Shown: positions 56,696 to 64,000 of the stretch, piece after piece
Position numbering within the stretch: position 1 is the stretch's first letter
Layout: every line of letters starts with the position of its first letter
From: Synanceia verrucosa
Lineage: Eukaryota; Chordata; Actinopteri; Perciformes; Synanceiidae
NCBI GenBank assembly: GCA_029721515.1
Contig: JAQQSB010001436.1
Span: forward strand, 49,996 to 113,995
Length of the DNA: 64,000 nt
Reading direction: 5' to 3'
Notes under the pieces: model-generated
What the model was told of the DNA's origin: nothing
What the model saw: only the letters and a program-made list of their open reading frames with translations
The model's database searches: none
Program-made: the position numbers and the translations under genes

Positions 56696-58085
56696 AGGTC
56701 CAGCAGCACAGTTCCTCACTGCTGGACTCAAAGATCCATGTGCCTGGGCCACGTGGAGACGCCACACCGAGAGGCCTCTGCTTCAAACCGCCTGCTCCTG
56801 TGCCTGGTATCTACTGTTTAATTATTTCAATGCTGCAAGTGACTTCCAGTGATACACTCCATTCTGACCAGTTCATGTCATCTCTGCCTTCCTCTGCTCT
56901 GTTAGAGTTCCTACTGAAAGGTGAAGGCACATCCATGTGACTGAAGCGAGGCCATGCTGACAGAGGGGAGCCTGGACAACAGGACAACCAGACAGCCGGT
57001 GTGGACCTGGAGCTGGACCCAGTCATTCTGTAAGTGAACTTTACAATCTATACTTTATGCATAGCTGAAATAATAACACATGTGCACTTGTACTGACTGT
57101 CAGGAAGGACACCTGTCATAACCTTTGTTTTGTGTTTGTGCTCTAGTGCCTTCCATCCATGTCAATCAGAGATGAAAGGGGACTCCAGCAGCACTGGGAC
57201 TCTACGTCTCCACTGAACAAATCTCTGGACCTGGACCTGGTATGGGACTGTGTTTTTCTCTGTCAGACCACCTTAGTGGTTCAGCATGACTCTTTAAACT
57301 GTCAATAAACAGAAAACATGTTCACACAGCAAACTATTGTGGAAGGATGTCCATCTGCATCACTGCTGGTACAATTCTGTCTCCTGTCCTCATCACAAAC
57401 GAGAACCATGTGGACCAGAACCACGAGGACCACAGGACTGCAGGACCTGAACCATGTGGACCAGAACCACGTGGACCACAGGACCAGAGCATCAGAGGCA
57501 GAGCAGCTGTGTGATTCTTCAGCTGGACTCAAACTAACTGTAAGCAGTCTGACTTCAGATGATTACAGGGTGACACAGTGTGTAATATTTACTGTTTACA
57601 ACATTTGAACTGGAGCAAAACACAAGGGATGGAAATAAAACACTAACATGTTATGTGTTAGTGAGTGATTGTTGTATATTATCCAGTGTTGTTTCGCTTT
57701 GTTATGACACCTGTCATCTTGTTTACAGCAAAGCCTGGCTTCAGAGAGTCTTCAGCACCACAGAGAGTTCAACTCAACCCAGCTGCTTCCTGTTTGCTCC
57801 TGTTGGGATTCACTGAATGAAATGGCAGCAATCTTTCCTGTGGTGGAGACAGGATCTTCTCCTGAACTTTACAAAGACTGCATGCTCAGCCGTCCTGGTA
57901 GGGGATCCCTCTTAGACCTTGGCCTACCTAAAGGTTTCTCCCTTTTTTTCCTCAAGGAGGTTTCATGGGAGTTTTTCCTGACATGCTTTGAGGGTCTAAG
58001 GCTGATGATGCTTGATACTGAAGATTTGAAGCTTCACCTGTTCTCTGCAATTAAACGATTACAATAAAGCAACATTGCCTGTCTG
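56675..58085 (+). ncRNA. Probable spliced non-coding locus, copy C (one acceptor lost)
   Basis: Introns correspond to those of A and B: 57030-57146, one from 57240, and 57540-57728, with AATAAA at 58063-58068. The second acceptor is changed: CACAG of A and B reads CACAA here, and the next AG is at 57402-57403, so splicing would have to move. No protein is recognised. Confidence 0.45.
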
Positions 58086-58289
58086 ATCTATCTGGAAGGG
58101 AACTGCTTATGGTAATAATTGTTTGGATAATAACACTTTAATTGAAGCAGCTCACCTTGGATATTTATATTCATGTGTATTAGTTTGTAAAATGAGTTAA
58201 AGGTTCATGATTTTTAGTGCTGAGATTTCTTACTGTAGATTAGCTGATGAGGCTGCTGTAAATATGTTAAGAGAGAAGCCACAGTAAAG

Positions 58290-58349
58290 ATGCTGCACGA
58301 CAGTGAATCAGTGAAGAAGACGACGAAGACAGAAGAGGAGGACAAATGA
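58290..58349 (+). other. Micro-ORF (19 codons plus stop), copy C
   Basis: Same frame and length as at 14999 in A, followed by the tandem GTAAG sequence. Confidence 0.25.
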
Positions 58350-58499
58350 GAGGTAAGGTAAGGTCTGTAAGCACAACACTTAGCAGGAATTTCTGTTAAA
58401 CTATGGTGACATGATGAGGCCTTTGAGGTCAAAGCAGGAACACACACATAGGGGTTTTAACAAGTACTGCCTACTTCAAATACAAATATTATTAAAACC

Positions 58500-58897
58500 A
58501 AAATATTACATAGTTTGGGTTCATTCAACTTTTTAATGCTCTTCAAACTAATTATAAATTCATATATTTTCAACATTCAACTTTAAATTCACATTCATGA
58601 ATTATACAATCATAATTTTTCAACATTCATTCTACTTAACCTTCATACTACTACATTCAACCCAGCATTCAGCAGTTTGGCTTAGGCTTTTATTTTCAAA
58701 ATTTCAATTCATACAATTCATTCTCATTCAAACATTCAACCCAGCATTCAGCAGTTTGGCTTCAGCTTTCATTTTCAAAATTTCAATTCATACAATTCAT
58801 TCTCATTCATACATTCAACCCAGCATTAGCATTCAGCAGCGTAGCTTCAGCTGCGGGCATTCACACCCCGCAATTGCTTCAGCAATTGCTCTTCTAG
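58500..58897 (+). repeat. Simple satellite tail and 3' terminus of copy C
   Basis: Two to three 79-bp units lead straight to the GCAATTGC hairpin and CTAG (58894-58897). The palindrome and duplicated interior seen in A and B are absent, suggesting this is the ancestral tail. Confidence 0.85.
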
Positions 58898-60346
58898 TAT
58901 TACATTTAAAACCCCCCTACTCAAAACTTTGAACCGCTACTCCTCCCGCACCGTTGGTCGTAGAAACGCCGTTCAGCGCCAAAAACGACCGGCTTCGGCC
59001 GAAATGGTGTGCTTGTATTCAGAATTTTGATATTCCTTATAATTTCCGAGTTATGGACCATAATCCATTTCAAAATTTCCCATAGGAAATGAATGGGGCT
59101 TCAGACTTTTTCAGTCATTTAACCTCACTGAACAAACACTCACAGCTTCCTCGTAGTTGGGCCTAGAAACTCCATTCAACTTGGAAAACGCAGCAAATTT
59201 TCCTGGCTACATTTTCATAATTCATCATTTATTAAAAAAATGTATCGTTTATTCAGCATTTCACCTTATGTCAGACCATGGAAAGCAGAGTTTAACATTG
59301 GTGTCTATTGCGTGCACTAGAGTGGGAGAACTACACACCTAGAGTGGAGAGCAGCTACTGCATCAGCGGAAAAAATATTTTGAAACGGCCATTGCGAGGG
59401 CTACGTACGCCACCGGCATAATTTATACATCAAAACGTTGGAAATTTCGTCCCGGTCGTAGTGATGTGTCTCTCGTGTCTCTGAGGTTTATAGTTTTGGC
59501 TCCAGACCCTTAATTAAGGCGGCACCTCCAAGAATCCCTCCATAGACTGCAATGTTAAATTTCAGAGGAAAAGGCGTGAGGAAGCAGAAAAACCTCTTGT
59601 GTTTAACCTGCCGCTGTCAGCCTTCTGAGTGGGCTAGAGACATAAAATTTACATCGCTGCGATCGCTGCAAGCTCCTGCCGCCCACGGTCCAAACCCCAA
59701 AGCTGTACTCCTTACGGTTTTGGAGTTATTTAGAGGAGTTCGGCAGGGTCTGACTCAGTTCAAATGAATGGCAGTCTATGGGGACAGAGGCTGGTGCAGG
59801 GAGAGGGAGTGAGAAGGGAGGGGCCGTCTCCATGGAAACGGCCCAGCTGTGTGTGTGGCACTTGGGCTGCAGTGAGCATGCCTGTGATACAGGCTTCTGA
59901 TTGGTCAGTGCTAATTATATACTTCACCATGTATATATTTCACCATTCAGCTTTTAAATTCAAATTCATGGATTATACATTCATAATTTTTCAACATTCA
60001 TTCTGCTTAACCTTCATACTACTACATTCAACCCAGCATTCAGCAGTTTGCTTAGGCTTTCATTTTCAAAATTTCTATTCATACAATTCATTCTCCTTCA
60101 AACATTCAACCCAGCGTTCAGCAGTTTGGCTTCAGCTTTCATTTTCAAAGTTTCAATTCATACAATTCATTCTCATTCAAACATTCAACCCAGCATTCAG
60201 CAGTTTGGCTTAGGCTTTCATTTTCAAAGTTTCTATTCATACAATTCATTCTCATTCATACATTCAACCCAGCATTAGCATTCAGCAGCGTAGCTTCAGC
60301 TGCGGGCATTCACACCCCGCAATTGCTTCAGCAATTGCTCTTCTAG
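58898..60346 (+). repeat. Short Helitron unit n9 (head type I)
   Basis: TATTACATTTAAAACC head with a variant hairpin (CCGGC, TTC, GGCCG). 71-codon frame at 59552-59767, satellite at about 60020-60270, CTAG at 60343-60346. Confidence 0.8.
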
Positions 60347-61954
60347 TATTACATTTAAAACCCCCCTACTCAAAACTTTGAACCGCTACTCCTCCCGCAC
60401 CGTTGGTCGTAGAAACGCTGTTCCCGCGCCAAAACGACCGGCTCGGCCGGGAATGGTGTGCTTGTATTCAGAATTTTGATATTCCTTATAATTTCAGAGT
60501 TATGGACCATAATCCATTTCAAAATTTCCCATAGGAAATGAATGGGGCTTCAGACTTTTTCAGTCATTTAACCTCAGTGAACAAACACTCACAGCTCCCT
60601 CATAGTTGCACCTAGAAACTCCATTCAACTTGGAAAACGCAGCAAATTTTCCTGGCTACATTTTCATAATTCATCATTCATTAAAAAAATGTATAGTTTA
60701 TTCAGCATTTTGCCTTATGTCAGACCATGGAAAGCAGAGTTTAACATGGGTGTCTATTATGCACTAGAGTGGGAGAACTACACACCTAGAGTGGAGAGCA
60801 GCTTCTGCATCAGCTGAAAAAATATTTTGAAACGGCGATTGTGAGGGCTAAATTACGCCCCACCGACATAATTTATACATCAAAACGTTGGAAATTTCGT
60901 CCCGGTCGTATCGATGTGCCTCACATGCCTGTGAGATTTATAGTTTTGGCTCCAGACTCTTAATTAGGGCGGCACCTCCAGAAATCCCTCCATAGACTGC
61001 AATGTTAAATTTCAGAGGAAAAGGCGTGAGGAAGCAGAGAAACCTCTCGTGTTTAACCTGCCGCTGTCAGCCTTCTGAGTGGGCTAGAGACATAAAATTT
61101 AGACCCCTGCGACCCTCGCGGGCTGCTGCTGCCCACGGTCCAAACCCCAAAGCTGTACTCCTCACGGTTGGGGAGTTATTCAGAGGAGTTCGGCAGGGTC
61201 TGACTCATTTCAAATGAATGGCAGTCTATGGGGACAGAGGCTGGCGCAGGGAGAGGGAGTGAGAAGGGAGGGGCCGTCTCCATGGAAACGGCCCAGCTCT
61301 GTGTGTGGCACTTGGGCTGCAGTGAGCATGTCTGTGATACAGGCTTCTGATTGGTCAATGCTCATGATAAAGACAGTGGATGCCATAATCAATCATTCAT
61401 ATACAGACTGACCAGGGGTGCGTCAAGACTTTTTCATAGGGGTGGCCCTGGCCCGAGGGGGGCCCAAGTCAGTCAGGGGTGGCCAGCAGAGTTATATGAT
61501 ATGCATGCACCTCCCTCAACATAGCATCGTTAAATTCAAACATTTTCACCATTCAGCTTTTTACATTCAATTTCATGGATTATACATTCATAATTTTTCA
61601 ACATTCGTTCTGCTTAACCTTCATATTACTACATTCAACCCAGCATTCAGCAGTTTGGCTTCAGCTTTCATTTTCAAAATTTCAATTCATACAATTCATT
61701 CTCCTTCAAACATTCAACCCAGCATTCAGCAGTTTGGCTTCAGCTTTCATTTTCAAAATTTCAATTCATACAATTCATTCTCCTTCAAACATTCAACCCA
61801 GCATTCAGCAGTTTGGCTTCAGCTTTCATTTTCAAAATTTCAATTCATACAATTCATTCTCATTCATACGTTCAACCCAGCATTAGCATTCGGCAGCGTA
61901 GCTTCAGCTGCGGGCATTCACACCCCGCAATTGCTTCAGCAATTGCTCTTCTAG
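60347..61954 (+). repeat. Short Helitron unit n10 (head type I)
   Basis: Type I head, middle block with frame 61002-61217, and three to four satellite units (about 61630-61880), which leave all forward frames open. CTAG at 61951-61954. Confidence 0.8.
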
Positions 61955-63864
61955 TTGGTGTGAATGCCCAAAGCATTCACACCTATGTTCTCCTACCTTT
62001 ATTATGTGCCTGCCGTGCTCGCAAGGCGGCACATATTACTATTCCTTTTGGGGGGGAGGCCCCAAGTGTCTTAGCATTTATGGCAGGCGAAGCCTGCCAT
62101 AAATGCTTGTAGTAGGTCCAAAACACACATATATGATGTAAAATGATAAAAAATACCAAAAAATACCCAAAAAATCCATCCAAACATCATAAAAAACACT
62201 GTGTTTTAAGCCAGCAACGCGCTTATTAGTATCCAGGACGAGGGTTTCTTTTTTATTATTATTATTATAGACGCATTCTTCGGCAATTAATGGTCGCACC
62301 GTAAGGTGCACCCAGGCATGAGATATATCAAATCGTGCGTCTCGATCGTGCCACGATGGCTATTACTTTTCTCCGTCAAAGCCGTTACCATGGCGACGCT
62401 AGACCCCAAAAACCACCGAAAAAAGTCCCATAGGAATGAATGGGGAAAGGGTCGGATTTCAAATTTTTTTCTTCATCGAACAAACAGTCACAGCTCCCTC
62501 ATGCTTTCACCTAGAAACTCCATTCAACTTTCAAAACGCAGCAAATTTTCCTGGCAACATATTCATAATTCATCTTCAATTAAAAAAATGTATAGTTTCT
62601 TCAGCATTTCAAGTTTTTCCAGACCATGAAATCTTCAAAAATCAGCCTTTAACATGGGTGTCTATTGCGTGCACTAGAGTGGGAGAACTACACACCTAGA
62701 GTGGAGAGCAGTTTCAGAATCGTCTGAAAAAAATATTTTTAAATTGCGATTGTGAGGGCTACGTTCACTCCACCGACATAATTTTTACAGCAAAACGTTG
62801 GAAATTTCGTCCCGGTCGTAGCAATGTGTCTCTTATGTCTCTGAGATTTATGGTTTTGGCTCCAGACCCTTAATTAGGGCAGCACCTCCAAAAATCTCTC
62901 CATTGGGCCCAATGTTAATTTTCAGAGGAAAAGGCGTGAGAAAGCAGGGAAACCTCTTGTGTTTAACCTGCCACTGACGGGCTTCTGAGTGGGCTAGAGA
63001 CATAAAATTTACACCGTTGCGATCCTCGCAAGCTCCTGCCACCTACGGTCCAAACCCCAAAGCTGTACGCCTTACGGTTGGGGAGTTATTTAGAGGAGTT
63101 CGGAAGGGTCTGACTCAGCTTGAAATCAATGGCAGTCAGTGAGAGCCAGTGTAGGGACAGACCAGGGGGCGCCTAGACTTTTCCATAGGGGTGCCCCATG
63201 GGGTGTTGAAGCCATGCAGGGGTGGCCAGCAGAATTAGGTGATATGAATGAACCTCCATCACCACAGCATCATTCACATGCAAAAATCTAAGCTCTACTG
63301 CTTATAGTTTTTTTTAAACGAGAGGTGATTCGACAGGTCAGCTCATAATCAGAGGCATAGTGTGACAGAGCAGCTGTGTGTGTGTGGTATTTGAACTGAA
63401 GGGACCCTGTCTGTGATATGATGCATAGGTCAGTGCTGATGATACAGAGAGTGGGTGACATCATTGATTCACACACACAGACAGGAAGCTCAGGCTGTTT
63501 CCTTCCAAAATAAAAGTCTGTTTTTTCAAAATAAAAGCCCCAAACTTCGGAGGGTAACTTTTTTTCCTCACAGGAAGCTGTGGAGATGACTATCCTTTCA
63601 AAGTAAAAGCCCCAAACTCTGATTTAAGCTTCACAGGAAACAAGGTGTGTTTGTTTGCAACACCAACCTGGGACAGGCACGCACGTAGTGCGTTTCGGGC
63701 GTGTGTTGTTTTCAACACGAACCTGGGACAGGTACGCACGGCGCGTGCTTCGTGCAGGAGAGGGTCAGCATGCATCAGGCTGGGCCTACATGGCCCGGCG
63801 TCGCGTGGGCCCAGCGTCATGTGTGCAGGCACATATTAAAATTTCTTCAGGAATTTTTGTCTAG
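61955..63864 (+). repeat. Short Helitron unit n11 (head type IV, relative of n7)
   Basis: Opens with the GGTGTGAATGC hairpin. The first GAA-loop hairpin of n7 is reduced by deletion (62005-62033), and the second is a perfect 16-bp stem (62073-62107). It ends with the AT-rich TTCA-loop hairpin and CTAG 63861-63864. Tandem hairpin repeats with altered arms lie at about 63675-63760. Confidence 0.75.
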
Positions 63865-64000
63865 TTATTATTATTCTTCCCCACTTTTTCGCCAGCTTCT
63901 TCTCCCCACAGTTTTCAAGCTAGAAACTTCAAACGAACTTCAAAACGTGCGCCTTCATCGGGAATGGTGTGCTATTACTTTTCATAACCATAACCTTCAT
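63865..64000 (+). repeat. Start of short or long Helitron unit n12, cut by window end
   Basis: TTATTATTATTCTTCC head and the CAGTTTTCAAGCTAGAAAC block of a type II unit. Whether it is short or long cannot be told. Confidence 0.7.

Larger units (their letters stand above)
44087..58897 (+). mobile_element. Autonomous-type Helitron, long copy C (best preserved)
   Basis: Bounded by CTAG 44083-44086 and its own hairpin plus CTAG 58894-58897, giving 14,811 bp. It has a type III head, one GTA-loop hairpin, minus-strand ORF, enlarged leader intron, near-intact transposase, the shortest minisatellite, spliced locus and a simple satellite tail without the palindrome of A and B. It is the likeliest of the three to represent the functional parent sequence. 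Confidence 0.82.

Noticed and set aside
1..64000. tRNA or rRNA genes
   Set aside because: I found no convincing cloverleaf or rRNA core sequence while reading either strand; small or degenerate tRNAs could be missed by eye.

Overview
This window is repetitive DNA from an animal genome, most likely a teleost fish. It has no bacterial operons. Its coding content is three copies of one Helitron transposase, and its consensus GT-AG splice sites, polyadenylation signals and AT-rich satellites are eukaryotic. The fish assignment is inferred from the Helitron type (Rep-helicase fused to an apurinic-like endonuclease) and from 3'-end motifs I associate with fish transcripts; no host gene confirms it.

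Layout: nearly all of the window is a head-to-tail array of Helitron units on the + strand. Almost every unit ends with a 3' hairpin (8-bp arms around a TTCA loop), then a short spacer and CTAG, and the next unit starts at once with T. Read this way, the order is: end of a short unit (1-820); long copy A (821-15960); four short units (15961-22419); long copy B (22420-37502); four short units (37503-44086); long copy C (44087-58897); three short units (58898-63864); and the start of another (63865-64000). Short units are 1.4-2.0 kb, non-autonomous and HINE-like, with a central 79-bp satellite.

Each long copy (about 15 kb) holds, in order: a HINE-like head; a small unrecognised minus-strand ORF; an exon 1 with a 1.3-1.6 kb 5' intron; a second leader exon with a threefold degenerate repeat; the large transposase gene; a poly(A) signal; a roughly 500-bp duplication with hairpins and a 16-bp minisatellite; a probable spliced non-coding locus ending at a second AATAAA; and a satellite tail with the terminal hairpin. 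The intact transposase would be about 2,345 residues: an N-terminal papain-fold-like cysteine protease domain, a basic repeat tract, Cys/His zinc clusters with a DUF6570-like segment, an acidic linker, Helitron Rep (HIH and a two-Tyr motif), a Pif1-type SF1 helicase, and a C-terminal endonuclease/exonuclease/phosphatase (EEP) domain.

Condition: copy C is nearly intact, with two lesions (one at the start codon and one extra A mid-gene). Copies A and B each carry several frameshifts, mostly one-base changes in homopolymers. A and B share two of these lesions and a rearranged palindromic tail that C lacks, so they appear to descend from one damaged parent. C, however, is a mosaic of B-like and A-like sequence within the basic repeat region. 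Many lesions are of the type long-read assembly errors produce, so pseudogene status is provisional. The points most worth follow-up are the CTAG-phased array, the inverted-repeat architecture of the unit junctions, compensatory base changes in hairpins, and the spliced locus and minus-strand ORF carried by each long copy.
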